Assembly: GCA_000507305.1 (NCBI GenBank)
Contig: DF241031.1
Span: 27,544-91,543 of the forward strand
Length of the DNA: 64,000 nucleotides
Direction: 5' to 3'
Origin: Breviolum minutum Mf 1.05b.01
Taxonomy: Eukaryota; Sar; Dinophyceae; Suessiales; Symbiodiniaceae
Each line of letters begins with the position of its first letter. Within the stretch, counting starts at the first letter, position 1. Under the pieces are notes generated by a model that was not told the DNA's origin, did not search any database, and saw only the letters and a list, made by a program, of their open reading frames with translations. A program made the position numbers and the translations under genes. Shown here one piece after another: positions 12,201-25,399 of the stretch.

Positions 12201-15200
12201 GGGGGCGGACATCATAGGGCTATAATTATGACAAAGAGGGCGCAAGGATTCTTACTTTCCTGAAAGTAAAAATAGCAAAAGATATCCCTCAGGTTCAATT
12301 TCCAATATGTCCATATAGTTTGGAAATAGCAGCTGTTCAGTTCGCAAGAGTATACCGAGTGTCACGTTCCATTATTGCAAGGATTTGTGGCTGGATGTTG
12401 ACCTCTCTAGTTGATGAGGTGTTGCTATCAAACATGTCGGTGAGGTGGTAGTTTCAATCAAATCATTAATGTTTTATGTGCACCATGATCTTTTGGGAAA
12501 CGCGGTCTAACTTGACTTGTCATCCCCTGGTTGATGGGGTCCTAACAAAGATATTTACATCCGATGTTGATTCTTTGGCACCACGCGAACACGAAGGTGC
12601 ATTTTAAAAATGCACCCCCAAATTTCTCAAATTTCTCAGGAATCCACGTTGCACCTCTTTGGCATCACCACGGGTGTCACCGCCTTCGTTGGGATGTGCC
12701 GCGTCTTGGGTGCTCCATCCAAACGTGACGTGGTCGTTGTGAGCGCTGCCGCAGGGGCTGTAGGCAGCATCGCCGCACAGGTGGCGAAATCCTACGGTGC
12801 ACGGGTCATTGGCATTGCAGGCGGCCCTCCGTGACTGAGGTGACTGATGATTCGGAGTACGTGTGAAAAGACTGCTGTAAATAAGAATTAATTTTGAGAA
12901 ACACATATGTTGCACTTGTATATTGTATTGATTCTACATGACAGGAATCACTTGTACCATCCTATACCGAAGTACTTTTAGATCATGAACAGCAAATACT
13001 TTCCCAATTTGGGCGAACCGGCTGCCCACAATTGCAATGCATTGGAGGTACTTTAGGGGGGTACCTGAATGAACCTGATATGTGGCCATGCATTTATTGT
13101 GTAGGGATTTGTAGGGAACAACCCGGAACAACCATCATCCAACTTTGCCACGCATTTTTTCTCGGGGAATTTTGTTGATGCAAATTCGGAATCCTGGATG
13201 CAGGGGGAACTGCAAAGTGCCAATTCCTGCAACTGGGACTTAAAATGGGTATTATCGTGCCAATGTGGATAGCAAGGTTGCCTAGTCAATATAATATATA
13301 AATATATGTATAGATGCTCTAAGGGTGAGAGGTGTCTCACATTTTTGTTTGTCAAAGCATGACGTTGTATACTTTTGTTTCAAATTATGTCGTTCGGATG
13401 GGTTGATACAGATCTCGAGTTGATTTGAAACCTCCAAGCTTGCTTGGGTGACATATTGGCCACTGAGTAAGAATAGATCAAAAAAACAGGTTACGAATCT
13501 TGAGAAGAATCGCATTAGATTAGATTGAGTTCTTTACATTTTTTGCATTGACAATCCACATGCCATATGTTTGTCCAGAAGTCCTTTATTCAAAGAAACG
13601 CTCCTTATGTAGATGCAAGAAGGTTACCCTTTCTCTTCCTTGGAATTCTTTGCTTCCATCTTTCCATCTTTGATTGAGGACCCAAGACTTAAAGTTGGAT
13701 GCCGCAGTGGATTATAAGGTGCCTATCCTTCCATATGGCTTCCAAGATCACTGGGGGTGGGATCGAGTAGGGTTGGCGTTTTTGTTTTTTTTGTTGGCCA
13801 GGTTGGAGGAGTAGAAACTGACCAAATGTGATGCTTGAAAAAGAAGTTGCCAAAAAGAAAAGAATAAACAGATCTATGTTCAAGTTGCATGTTGAATTTC
13901 AGGGGTGTGCTGGGTGTAGAATGCCAGATTCCAAATCCAAAGAATTGTTTCATTTTACTTCTTCAATGACCTGTGAGGATCCATCATTTGCAGATGGGAA
14001 AACACGCGCGGGTGGATATCCCCCCCCTCTCAACCTGGAACAAGATTAGCCCCAACCAGTTACAAGCAGAGTTATGACCACCAGAAATGGCCTTTTCAAT
14101 GGGTAACCGTTATAGCTTATAACTCCCACTGAATTTTTGGGATCCGGGGGCCCATCTTGTAGGATCAGCACATCTTCTCCCTTGGATCCAACCCTGTATA
14201 TCGAGGATGGATCCAGATCCTTACAGCAACAACTGGATGAGCTTGCCCCAAAGGGACGCTTGGAGTTGGTTGGGTTGCCGTTGAAGGTGAACCATTATGG
14301 GGCACATGACTGAAAGTGAAACCAGCAACAAATAGAGGGGTTGGTTTGGAGTAGCCCATGGATTCCATGGATGGATGTTGTTTTAAGGGCTGATCAAGTG
14401 ACATGGATGAGTTGTTGTGTTGGGTGCCATCATCTCAAGACGAAAGTGAGATATAGCTCTAGCGACCGGATGGGGGGGCCAGAGAGAAGGGCTTTGATCG
14501 AGGACATATTATCTAGTTTCATCATCAGGCAGCCAGGGGTCATATTTGTGTCTTTGAGGTGATATGCTTCCTTTGTTTGTTCCTTCAACCATATCTGTGT
14601 TCCACCAGTTTCTACGAAATATGCCAGACACTTTGATCCCGATTTTGCTCAATGTTTGTCCCCTCATCATCCCTCGCAATCCTGCAATTCAACCACTTTG
14701 AGGCATCGATTTCTATTTTGACAATGTGGGAGGATCGACCTTGGATGCTGTACTGGAGCGTATCAATCCTGAAGGTCGCATTGTGACGCTTTCTTTGGCA
14801 CAAAAACTAGCGGCTGTTTTTGTTTTTTTCACGGGGGAGGGCCGCCATTGGTTGATGGGTGTAGATGTTGGAGCAAACGAGGGGCTGTGAATGAGGCTTA
14901 AAATTCCCCAACAACAAAAGGTAGAGCTAGAGATAGCCCCAAATCTGCAAATTCATTGTGGGTAGTTAATGAACATAGCAGCACACGCCGACACGTGCTC
15001 GAAATCAGTGGTTGTTCAGTGAGCAGATGATCTCCGCAATGTTGTTCATTCAGATTAATGGAATGATTCTAACATCCAGGATGATGTTTCTTGTGTTACT
15101 TCTCTTGGTTTTCTTTGGATATGACCGAGCAAATGGATCTCCAACCATTTGGTGCTTAGAGTATTGAGTTCCATGATCCCAAATCTATTTATATGTTTTT

Positions 15201-17028
15201 GTTCTAAGTTTTTTGTGTCACCCTTCGACATTCAGATTCCTAAGATTCCTATGATTTTCCATATGGCACGATTTCACCGAAACACAAACATGGCTTCTTT
15301 GAGGATTTGTGGAGCGATTAGCCAATATTCTAGCAATTTGAACCATGGCAAGGTCGAAGGTCCAAGGACCCACCTCCAACTTGTTGGGTTTTTCCCACTT
15401 GTTGGGTGGGTAGATGTGGGTAGAATATGTAAACATCAATGGGATCCAATGGTTTTTGTTCAACAGATTCAGTTCAGATTCATAGGCGAAGATCTCCATC
15501 CATGAAGACTGAGTGGGCGTGAAAGGTTTGCGAGCAATACCCTCTCAGATGGACCCTTACCAAAAATGGGCTGCAAAATGTTCAGCCACCAACTGGATAT
15601 TTTGTGTGTAGTACAACCTGAGTTAAAGTGCATTCAAGTATGTTCGAGTCACTATTGCAGGATTCTCGTTTCCAAATTAAATTTGGATTTGTGTACCGGC
15701 CTTGTGGGTTTGTCTTGGTTTTTCAGCCAGCTGATAGTCAGCTGTCTTTTTTGATTTGCTGGTACATGTGCACCTTGGCTGACCCAAGGGTTTGAAACAG
15801 GACATCAGGAATCCAAGATTTATCAGATAAAACCACTCCTTCAATTCCGACTCTTTCTTTCGCGTATGCGCATTTGGCACATGTGTGCAAAACATTAAGA
15901 AGACGTGCAAAGGAAGTATTGACGGACATGAAACAGGCTCGTTTTCCAGCTATATAAGTTCAAGTGGTGACCGTCAACCCCCGGCAGGAACTACTTGAAG
16001 TTGGCTGAACGTGGAGCAACCATGAAGGGGTTCAATGTTATGCAGTGCCATGGTTGAACGGTTCCAGGATCGGGAGAGTTGGAGGATATTGTCACATCCT
16101 TTGCGACAGTAGCTCGCGGCCCTGAAATGCAAGACGTTTCTTGCGTAGGCTCATGGGATTGTCAACGTACTAGATGTTTCAAACATCAAATTCATTTATA
16201 TAGCCAGCTTAGAGAGTAAACGGCATGGTTCAACTCCCACAAAAAGCCAGGGTGGAAGTTCCTCTACCAACGCTTCACCCGGAACTGCTGAAACCATGTC
16301 AGGTACATGTCTTCAATTCCAGGTGCCATGTGCCAATTGGCATGGCTACACTATCGTGGATATATCAAGATCCATGAAGATGTGCAAGAAGGAATTGAAG
16401 GTTTTCCAATTGCCCTTCAGATTCTCAGCTGAATTTTGTTAGCGATGAACAGGGGGGATGAAGATGATGAAGGCTATTCCCTTATATGGATATACAGCTT
16501 TTTGTGAAGCCCAAGTGAATGCGCATTGAATCCCAATCCCATCATGGGTGTAGCATGAGTTGTCAGATGTTAGACCCGTGAAGGGCAGGTGGTGCGAAAG
16601 TTCATGTGCTGATCGCCCAATTGGTTATGTGGTCATGTTGCAGTTTCAAGGCGATGTTCTTTTCTATTGGTCAAATGGCCATGACGCTAGAGAACATGAT
16701 GGCATCATCCCCAAAAGGTACATTTTGTGGTTGGACCTGATTTCAATACAGTTCTGGATTTTTGAAGAGTCATACGCACAATCATGTAGCACCTTCAGTG
16801 TCAACTGATCTCACAAAAAAAAAAAAAACTTCCCCCGACCCTCTGAGTTTATCAAGATGAATATGATGTTTTCATTGCAATGGAAACATCCACAGGCATT
16901 GATTTTTGATTCCTTACTGAATTTTCATGCCACATCTTAAGCTCCCTGCTTCAAGGAAACTCTTCACTGGTGGACACATGGGAAAGATGCTATGCAAAGT
17001 TGCATCGGAGGAAGAAAAGCAAGCATAG
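9252..17028 (+). CDS. NADP(H)-dependent medium-chain reductase (CurA / prostaglandin reductase-like), 13 exons
   Basis: Exons: 9252-9308, 9497-9573, 10492-10564, 11195-11275, 11986-12081, 12640-12830, 13679-13718, 14206-14254, 14703-14784, 15304-15366, 15988-16044, 16303-16419, 16956-17028. They total 1056 nt with phase kept throughout: 351 residues and TAG, usual for this zinc-free MDR family, which reduces activated double bonds with NADPH. Landmarks in order: N-terminus VNRKWVLARRPDG, DAFIRTLMDEEAYHG, LGYGTIVAAG, LFGITTGVTAF, the nucleotide-binding SAAAGAVGSIAAQVAK with GARVIGIAGG, YFDNVGGSTLDAVLERI, CGAISQYSS, NYLKLAERGATMKGF, KIHEDVQEGIEGFP and LFTGGHMGKMLCKV. Introns 1-12 begin GC, GC, GT, GC, GC, GT, GT, GA, GA, GA, GT, GA; introns 1 and 5 are the least certain. 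All acceptors are AG followed by G. About five residues seem missing between exons 6 and 7 compared with the family, so a micro-exon may have been missed. Confidence 0.92.
10594..10700. mobile_element. MITE-like inverted-repeat element, copy 1
   Basis: A 107-bp element whose first 20 bases, ATACTGTTGATGGAAGAAAT, are matched by the reverse complement of its last 20 with one mismatch; the pairing continues imperfectly for about 12 more bases. It lies in intron 3 of the reductase gene, 29 bp after exon 3. A second copy is at 53998-54104. There is no coding capacity; a non-autonomous DNA transposon is the natural reading. Confidence 0.75.
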
Positions 17029-18768
17029 GATGGACCATGTTGGGCCAAAATGGCCGATTGGAGAGTTGGAAACTCTGGATTTTTCAGATCCTCATTCCAT
17101 ACATTTTTCAGATCTGAAGGCCAAGCAACAAAATGGACGATCTAGGACGTATGTTGCGCATGGAAGAAAAAAGTGACATGAGATATATCATGGAAATTTG
17201 TCAGAATAGCAATGCCAATTTTTTAGCGGTTTGTATGGCCTTCAAGTTTTCATATTCACATGGTTTCTGCAACATACCTCCAAAAGGAGGTGTTTCTGTA
17301 GAACTTTGGGTTTGTTTTCGGGCTTCGCTTTACACTGCAGAGCAAGTGGCCCCTTTCCTAAGGCACAGCACTGTCCAAGACTGTTCATGAACAAATTATG
17401 TCAAATTTGAATATATTTGATCTATGGTTTCTCATCTGGAACTAGGAGTCAAAGAACTATCCTTGTGAAATGGGGAGTGCTTGGGAGTTACTCGTGACGG
17501 GGCCTTAACCACTTTTCTTAAATTAATTTCGGGCGAGATTATTATAGCATCGTTCAGCAATCATGGTCACCACTGTCCTTCCTTTTCGCATATGGACCAA
17601 ATTCTGCAGTCTTTGTTTGGTTTGCGAAATGCTCCCTGTATAGAAATAATAACCTGAATTATATACAGCATACGCCATTGAATGATATTGAATGCTCCAA
17701 ACCAATGAACAAATACATGCAAAGACATTCATTATATTGTATGCATTTATACTTGCAGTACATTTGCCCTCCGAACTGCCCAAATTCTGGCGAAAGATAG
17801 CTTAAATTGATTTCTTGGTTTGGTATACCCTACTTGTTTGCAACAACTCTTATCATGAAAGCGCATTAACCATTTCAAAACCTACCACGGCTAGCTGGAG
17901 AACAAGCACTTCTTGCGACATGGAATGAATTGAATAGGCAAATTGGATCGCACGTAGATGCACCAATACCACAACCCGCAAAAGTTGAGATTAGTTCCAT
18001 GTGTTTCATCAATGGATCGTGCTGTGAACCTGTGAACTATATTCGTTTCGGCAACGTTTGATTGCTGAAACTCGGGCCATTGGATCGTAGGCCCCACAGA
18101 GCCAAGCGGTTTGCTTATGTAGAAATCGGGGGTGATGGTGCGATGCTGCTTTGCGTGTTCCCTTGAAAGTGCTGTACCGATTTGTATCAATAACATATCA
18201 ATAACTAAGAAACTTTAACAAACTTAACAGTGATTCAGTGATTCATGACACAATTTGACCTGCATTCGATTGCTAGAGGTCAGATATGTTGATATGTTAA
18301 TTACAAGTTATTACTAGTTTTGGTTTCATCCCTGGTACATTGGGTGACCTTGGAACTGACTTGCAGGTGACGTGACCTGCCAAAGAAATGATTCAGTGAA
18401 TACACTTAGCCCTGCTAGCTCAGATAGGAATGTATATGCCAGGGTTGCAGGTATCCTCCCCCCAAAAAAAACTTCAGAAAGCCAAAGATGATATCCATCG
18501 AGATTCGCATTATGTATTTATTTCCAGGTTTCCACTCTTTTGGCTTTGATTCAATGCCAAATCTCTAACCCGGACCTGATATGCCCTGATACTGGTAGAC
18601 TTGAACCCAATCATGTGCGTTCCCTTGAACTGACATCTCGGTACAATTCCGGTAGTGATGTGTTTCAGGCGTCTGGTGGGTTGGCAACAGTTGGGGAATC
18701 TCAAAACGGGAGGGTGCTGGAAAGCTCCAATTGTGTTACTCGTGTAGGAAGGTGGTTTGAAATCCAAG
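17029..18768. other. Intergenic; no recognised gene
   Basis: After the reductase stop codon there is 1.7 kb of AT-rich DNA with a short poly-A run upstream at 16816-16828. One 57-codon open run near 17888-18060 (LAGEQALLATWNELNRQ at its start) reads like protein, but no clean AG|G acceptor precedes it and it matches nothing I know, so it is only noted here. Confidence 0.35.
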
Positions 18769-18849
18769 GATGCCGAAGCACCAAGAAAACCGGTGTCGGT
18801 GTGTTTCTTTCGTGCTGCGTCATGCTTCGACCGGATTTGTAAGTTTGGG
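18769..18849 (+). CDS. Candidate exon, possible start of a CCCH zinc finger
   Basis: An AG|G acceptor opens a frame reading PVSVCFFRAASCFDRICKFG, followed by a GC-type donor (GCAAGATA). The cysteine spacing C-x6-C-x4-C-x2-G fits a CCCH zinc finger whose final His would come from the next exon; that exon was not found. It may belong to the gene ending at 25022 or to a separate one. Recognition rests on one short motif. Confidence 0.35.
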
Positions 18850-19847
18850 GCAAGATATAACAATGGCAAGCCACCTGAAAAAAATATCGCAAAAAGGAAT
18901 TTCCTGGAGCACAATTTCTGTTTGGAACTTGTCAATCAACAGCCAAGAGCATCGCAGTCAGGAACTCAATCCTAAGCATCCCTTGATTTTATACTGTACC
19001 AGTCCACCTTGGGTCACCAACAAAGCTGATGCAATCCCTTGTGGTCCTGGCAGTAGTAAAACTTCCTAAGGAATTTTGTTTCCGAACTACCAGGTAGGGT
19101 CGATGTTATAAATGTTTGTTCCGTTGAGAAGGACGTTTTTAATCGTTTTTAGTTTTAGCCAATGGTCAGAATTTGCTTCAAAATCTAGAGATGCCTTTGA
19201 AGCGAATGGAGAAACACCGAAACCCTACGAGGATATCAAACAACCTTCTTCCCAAAGCATGAGGGCCTGAAACTATATAATGTGAAATGAGATCTACCGG
19301 CTACCGTAGCGACTTACTCGTAGCAGCCTGCCTTCTCCAAGATAAGCTAAGGTGATCTCAGGTGGTTATCCACTGGTGGCGACCTGGTTGAGATTTGCAT
19401 GGAGTGAATTTGGGAGTGGGGATGGAACATTTTTGCTGTTTGTCGACTTGATCCTTTATGTACATTGCTGGAGTTTACTCGACATGATGCTATACTGTAT
19501 ACCGTATATAACATGTTTTTACATATAAACAATTTTAATCACACATATATATGAGATATATGTTTTAGTTTGTGATGAATAGGTAGGGCCTGGTATAACC
19601 TAGGAACTTGCACAGAGTCTTTTCAGAGGTTAGGTGATTCATGGCTTCAGGTTCCAGTTGTTTGTTTCATCACTTTTCAATCTATACATTTTACCTTTAC
19701 CTTCCCTTTCGATTGTGCTTATTCGACTCCTATGTGATTTTGTGTATGTGCATGTGTGTACTGTACCTAGCACTTATACATAATTGCATATACGCATACA
19801 TCTATCTTCAATTTGGGTCACATTTTGTCTTTTTTTCTGTTCGGCAG

Positions 19848-19975
19848 GATCCCGATCTTCAAGGTTCAACCCCCCAAACCCTCCTCGCTTCCTTTCGAGG
19901 CAACCACAGGCCCATCGAATGCATGGATTGCAAACCGTTCATTGGCAGCCTTGGTCTGGGGGGTTGGTGGGGGGT
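19848..19975 (+). CDS. Candidate exon, frame ambiguous
   Basis: A GC-rich island in AT-rich surroundings follows a pyrimidine-rich tract and AG|G. Two frames stay open: one reads PPKPSSLPFEATTGPSNAW, the other TLLASFRGNHRPIECMDC. Both have C-rich third positions, so I cannot choose. The family is not recognised. Confidence 0.35.
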
Positions 19976-20486
19976 GTTGACCGGACCCTATGTGGAGTAA
20001 AACTGGGAGAGGTGACATGGAGCTAGCTAAAGGTTTTGACTTCCAGTTGTACCAGAAAGTCTTTATCACAACGTCACAACAATCACGAAATCTATTACCG
20101 GGTGCAGAATATAGAGACCAAACATGTATCCAGCTCATTCCAGCTCCACTTTGTTGGCCCATTTTGTTGGAAACCATATTTATTGATTTTGAAGCTTGCT
20201 TTTCTTACCATCACAAGTTCCTCGTGTTTCTACTCTATGTAGAGCTGGGGGTATCTAACATCCCATTGGAACAAGGGTTTTGGAGCCTCAAATGCCATCT
20301 CATCAAGCTGTTTTAAACATCTAGCAATGGATGGTCAATGGTTGCAATATTGCTGGGTTATGATTTTTCTTCCCCAAGTAACATGGCCTTTTTGGACGTT
20401 GGGGGTTAGACATGCCTATTCAAAATGATGAATTTCCAAGCAGCTATGATTTGGGGGATGTACCCAGCCGCTATGAACGGGCTAAG

Positions 20487-23400
20487 GCCTGATCGAACGA
20501 GAGAAGGCACGAATAGAGAAGAAGTATGACGAGGTGCGGCGAAGCTGATAAGGTTTGAGGCAAAGGACATGGTTATTGGAATCCCATACTGTAGGGGCAA
20601 GGCCAAAGGTATACTGTAGGAACCAAAAGGCTATGAATATGAATGTGGGAGTATTTCTCATTAAATTTCTCGGTCAAGAGAAGTTCGGAGGGCTTGACTG
20701 ACCTGGACAGAAATTAAAACGCTCGCTGAAGCTGACCTAAAACTAGAGCTGATGATGTACTCATGCATCGGATTCTTTTTTTAACTTCGCGAGTCTCTTT
20801 TGCAAAAACACATTCTTTTGTTTCAAAGAGGCCCGGTTTTCACCATTTTTCACCCATACCGTTGCGAAGAGATTGCCATATGGTTTACCCGTTTCACCCC
20901 TTTGACAAATCATGCAGTGTAAACAGGCAAGCCCCACCACCTCCCAAGCTTGAATTGCAGCGTTGTCATTGATGAAACTGATTAACGGATAGAGTTAGAA
21001 TCCCACACCATGGGTTTGTGGCAGATTTAGTGGTTTAGTTGATAGGCATCATTTGCATATACTATATAGATTCTCCTGGATTTTGGTGGCCCCATGATGC
21101 CAGAGATTGGCTTGGCTTCGATCATGTCCAGTCCCAGGGATAATTCCTTCCTGGACTGGACTGCTGTTGGTTGATGAGTTAACTCTCAGGATGTTGGGTT
21201 GGTACAATGTCAAATTGTAGCCTTGTACCATTTAGTGGTCTTTACAGCACTGAACATATATAAGAAATCCACCTGGCGGGTGGGATGAAACATAGGGCCA
21301 TTTTTGGAGCTAAATATTAACTACAGTACTGGAGATGATTTTTGGTATCAGAGAAAGGTGGTAGGTGTCAGATCACCAAAACATGCACATTTGTTTCGAA
21401 ATAAAGAGACATCATAATCATTTTGTATTATCGAAAAATAAGTATTTATACATCCCATTTTCCCATCATCTATTCCTTCCCACTTGTGATTCTTGTTTGG
21501 GAAATCTAGGTTTATACCTCTCACTTGCCAGGCCGATAAACTCAGGAAGTTGCTTCGTACCAATGGAATTGAAGTGGATGACCGTGATCGTAGCTGGTTT
21601 CTTGGCCTCCAAAACGGGGGGGTGGAATGAGCTTTTGCAAAAAGTTGGTACATGGAAGCATCCCCCCAAAAAAGCATTGTGCTTCATTTTGATAGATATT
21701 CAAGATGAATTAGAAGGACACATAACCGGGTGGTGGTTTCAAATATTTTGTATGTTCATCCCTATTTGGGGAAGATTCCCATTTTGACTAATATTTTTCA
21801 AAGGGGTTGATACCACCAACTAGGTAAGTTTTCCCTCCCAGGAAAAAACACAACGGAAACGGTTCGGTGTTGGAAAATCTCTCTCCCAACCTTGCTGGTG
21901 ATTCAGATGTGTTCCCCTTTCCAGGAGGTGATTTTTTAACAGGTTGCGCAGTCAGGAGGAAACTAAAGAAGCCATGTGAAACCATGAGGATTCTTGGAGT
22001 TGTCCCATATGTACATGCCTATATATGTGGTTTTTTAATGGGACAAATTTGAGGGGAAAATAATAATATCATAGGTGAACATGAAAAGGACAACGCTTCA
22101 GCATCACAAAATGCATTGGGTAGAAGAGTCCGACTACTGACTACTGTGAAGATGACTATTGACTATGCAGCATTCTGCACAGTATTACTTGAAACTTATC
22201 ATGGAAAAGGAACATCAACATACTGAAAATATATGGGACACACCTGCGATTACCTGGAAATTGTGATGAGAATGAACTTCACCGCCCCGCCTCTAACTGT
22301 TGCGACCGTTTTCTCAGGACATCTCGAGATGGTCGAAGGGGCCCACGGCCCAATCACAATGACCCCATGGAGGAAGAGAAACTTCAGCTGAAGTTGGAGA
22401 TGCAAAGATAGCTAAGAAAGGAAGTGAAGGTCAAGATTGAGAGTCTTTATAGCCATGAGTTTTTTGGCAAATGCCAATACCGGATCCGTAAAACCCAAAC
22501 GCAACGGTTTCTAAGAACTAACTATTTTTTGTCAAAGGGATGAATTTGCCCTTCCATTCACCACTGTTGCTTCTTCAAAATGCTGTTCAACAGTTGTGAC
22601 AATAGGCCCGTATTTGAAAAGTGAAGCTGTGCTGTGCCCAATAGTTGGAAGCAAATGGTCCGGCTTTTAACGTGAGATCACAAACAGCTATTGTGGCATA
22701 TTGTGGCTGGTATTTTAAGCAGAAACAACTGTCACAAGTGTTGGGTTTTTGTTGTTGCTTTTGTGGGTTGTAGGTTGTCGTTTCTGTATGTCACTGTTGT
22801 TGTCGACATCAATGTTTCCAAACCCGGGCCGCGCCACTCACAGTCTCAGCATGTTTGATATGTCCGATGTCCTTCCTCAGTCACAATGATTGCAATGGAT
22901 GATGAATGATGATGGGCCAAATTACTCTGAGCTGTAATGAACCTGTCAACCCTCCATACCCTGGGCCTTCCTCAACCCCAGCAAATCCTTGTGCCTCAGG
23001 AACGAGGGAGCAACGCTCATTTCAGCGTCACAATTGTCCAGCTTGCTGCCACAAATGTCCATGCCTGCACTGGCGACTGCGGTGCCAGCGGTGCCAGCAG
23101 AGAGTTAGATATTGGATGTAAATTGAATCGCCGGTGGGTCAAATGAAATGTACTTCCAATAACCTGCCCAAAAATATTCAAAAATGGTGATTTTCAACTG
23201 TGACCAAATCACCCTTGGTGATTTGTTGCTTTGAAGGATTCTGACCCCCCAAAACAAAAATTGAGCTGGGTTCCATCAGGTCGGGAAAAACACTGAATTT
23301 CTGCAACATTTCCGGCATCAATCCTATGACTGTATAGGTTCAACTGAAGCTGAAAAAAAACCTTTGACCCATCGCGACCCATCGTAGTGAACTCCAAGCA

Positions 23401-25022
23401 CTGGCAAAAACGTCAAAAGAGTGTTGTCATGGGCTTGGTCATTGTCAACTTCCTAAAGTTATTTTTTGGGGCACAAATCTATCAAGGGTCAAAAAGGCCC
23501 AAACAGCCAGTCAATGCTGTTTGAGATTTCTTCACTGTGTTGTTGGTGGTTGGTTGGAGACATGGGAATGAAAGCTTGATGCCAGATGACCAATATTCAT
23601 GAAACCAGCGTGCTGGATGCATCAACGCCAATTGCTGCCTATCAGCTTGAAAACAAACTCATGTGAAAGGGGGCGTGGCGAAGTGGGGAGTACCCCTTGG
23701 CAAGACTGGCCTTGTTCGAACAGTGACCCACAGATCCATTTTGAACAGCACGTATCTTTGCAAAATGGACGGAAACACGGCCAGCGGGAAACTCCGCCTA
23801 TTTTTTGAAACGCCTATGTTTGATACGTTGCCGACTGCAGCTAGTGTAGATGCCATCGTTTTGGTATGTGCAATGTACAATTGTCTAATGTACAGACAAA
23901 TCGATGTATATATCTATATGTTTGCATATACAGATTTGCAGAATGTATATGTTTTTCATGGATTGCTAAACGGTCTTGCTTTGCCCTGCGCCCACATTCA
24001 AGCATATTCATCATTCCAGTGCTCCAGCCCTTGCTGGGAGTTACATGGGCAGTGGCTAATCTTTAAACCATTGATTTCCCTGTTAATGATTCTTCGCAAA
24101 CCTGGCAAGGTCCCCAGAAAGGGCATTGATTACTCTGTGAGTTTCATGGGATTGTGCGGGATTGTCACAAAAACAAACCCCTTTCCAATAATGTTGAGCT
24201 ATGTTCACAGTTCTAGTTCGCTCAGATCAATATGCGCCATTAGCTGTCGTGTGACCAACTTGCATGGCGACATACTACCGACGCTGTTTTTTCAAGAGGA
24301 GTGAGGCGACAACAGAATTCAATCATGTCATGAGTCATGAGTCATCAAAAGGTTGCACGCTGATTTCAAAAACTGAAATTCATGGATTTGAATAACATTC
24401 AAGCCATCATTTCCAGGAGGTCACACAGCTCACAGGCTGTTATGTTTGATCTCTATTTTCCCCACGCTGACTATAGTCACTGCTTTGTGCTGTCATGGAG
24501 TTGGACAATTTGCTGAGCCTCGTCTGATGGTTTGAACCCTTTCATGGGCTTATTTTTGGGGGACATTCCATTGAAAGTTGGAAAGCTCCCACGGGAAAGT
24601 ATGAAATAACTACCCATTTACCCTTGTCATTGAAGGAGGTCCAGTGCCAGGGTAGAGATAGGTAGAGTAGAGTCAAACTAATACCAAAGGAAATATGTAT
24701 ATATATAGTATGATAATGGTGTATTGGTGTGGTTTCGATGCTTTTCAAAATGCATAACGATGATACGATCTTCGCATTGTTGCTTGTTTTCTGTTACAAC
24801 CAAAAATTAGTTGGTATGTTTTGGCTCCAGCGACGTAAGCCCCACTGTTTTTGTTCCCCTTTGCTGTTGAAACCCACCACGCCTGGGTGGGTCCATTAAA
24901 GGAGCCGCTTGCAATCGGGAGATCTGGATCAAGCCATTGCGGCCATCGAGAAACGCACCACGCAACTGGCAACTCAGCACAGACTTTCCGCTGAAGAATT
25001 TGGAATGGACGACTTGTTCTGA
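20487..25022 (+). CDS. Gene with CysRS C-terminal-like motif (5' end unresolved)
   Basis: Five exons join in phase: 20487-20533, 21532-21596, 22318-22401, 23000-23101 and 24902-25022 (TGA). Intron donors are GT, GT, GC and GA; all acceptors are AG|G. The joined text runs LIEREKARIEKKYDE, ADKLRKLLRTNGIEVDDRD, RSWTSRDGRRGPRPNHNDP, then MEEEKLQLKLEM, an Ala/Pro/Met-rich stretch (SMPALATAVPAVPAE) and the C-terminus AIAAIEKRTTQLATQHRL...FGMDDLF. The pattern of charged residues, then ADxLRxxLxxxGIEVxDxxRxW, resembles the helical C-terminal region of cysteinyl-tRNA synthetases, which also occurs alone in algal proteins. No synthetase catalytic core is visible here, so this is probably a stand-alone use of the motif. 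Upstream exons, perhaps 18769 or 19848, are likely missing. Function unknown. Confidence 0.7.
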
Positions 25023-25060
25023 GTGAATTTGTATTGTTATGTTCTTGTTATGTTCTTGTT

Positions 25061-25122
<62 letters not shown>
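25061..25122. repeat. TTG trinucleotide microsatellite
   Basis: About 20 perfect TTG units start 39 bp after the TGA of the preceding gene, so they lie in its 3' flank. The poly-Cys (+) and poly-Thr (-) open frames here are by-products of the repeat. Confidence 0.95.
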
Positions 25123-25123
<1 letters not shown>

Positions 25124-25399
25124 GAATGCGGCTTGCTATTGTGCGGCTTGTTGGTTTACTGTAATCAACCCCCCCCCAAGAGGTTTGTATACATGTAGGT
25201 TGTAGGTTGGGTGCAGGGGTTCCACACAATCCAAAAATCATAGCATGAAGTTGTGTCATCTACGTGCCAGATCTACTTAACTTTTCCGGATGGCGTACTG
25301 TCAGGGACACAAGTCCACCTTGGAGTTGGGTTTCAGCCAAGATATGTTGATTATTGTTGATTATGGTCAGACCTTTAGAGCTACCCCCAGTGGATTTAG

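Noticed and set aside
18510..18935. 141-codon minus and 100-codon plus open frames
   Set aside because: No motif and no linked splice signals; overlapping anonymous frames of this size are expected by chance here.
23663..24304. 213-codon open frame
   Set aside because: Longest anonymous frame in its region, but composition is intron-like (AT-rich third positions, long hydrophobic and aromatic stretches) and it lies in an intron of the gene ending at 25022; no conserved motif.
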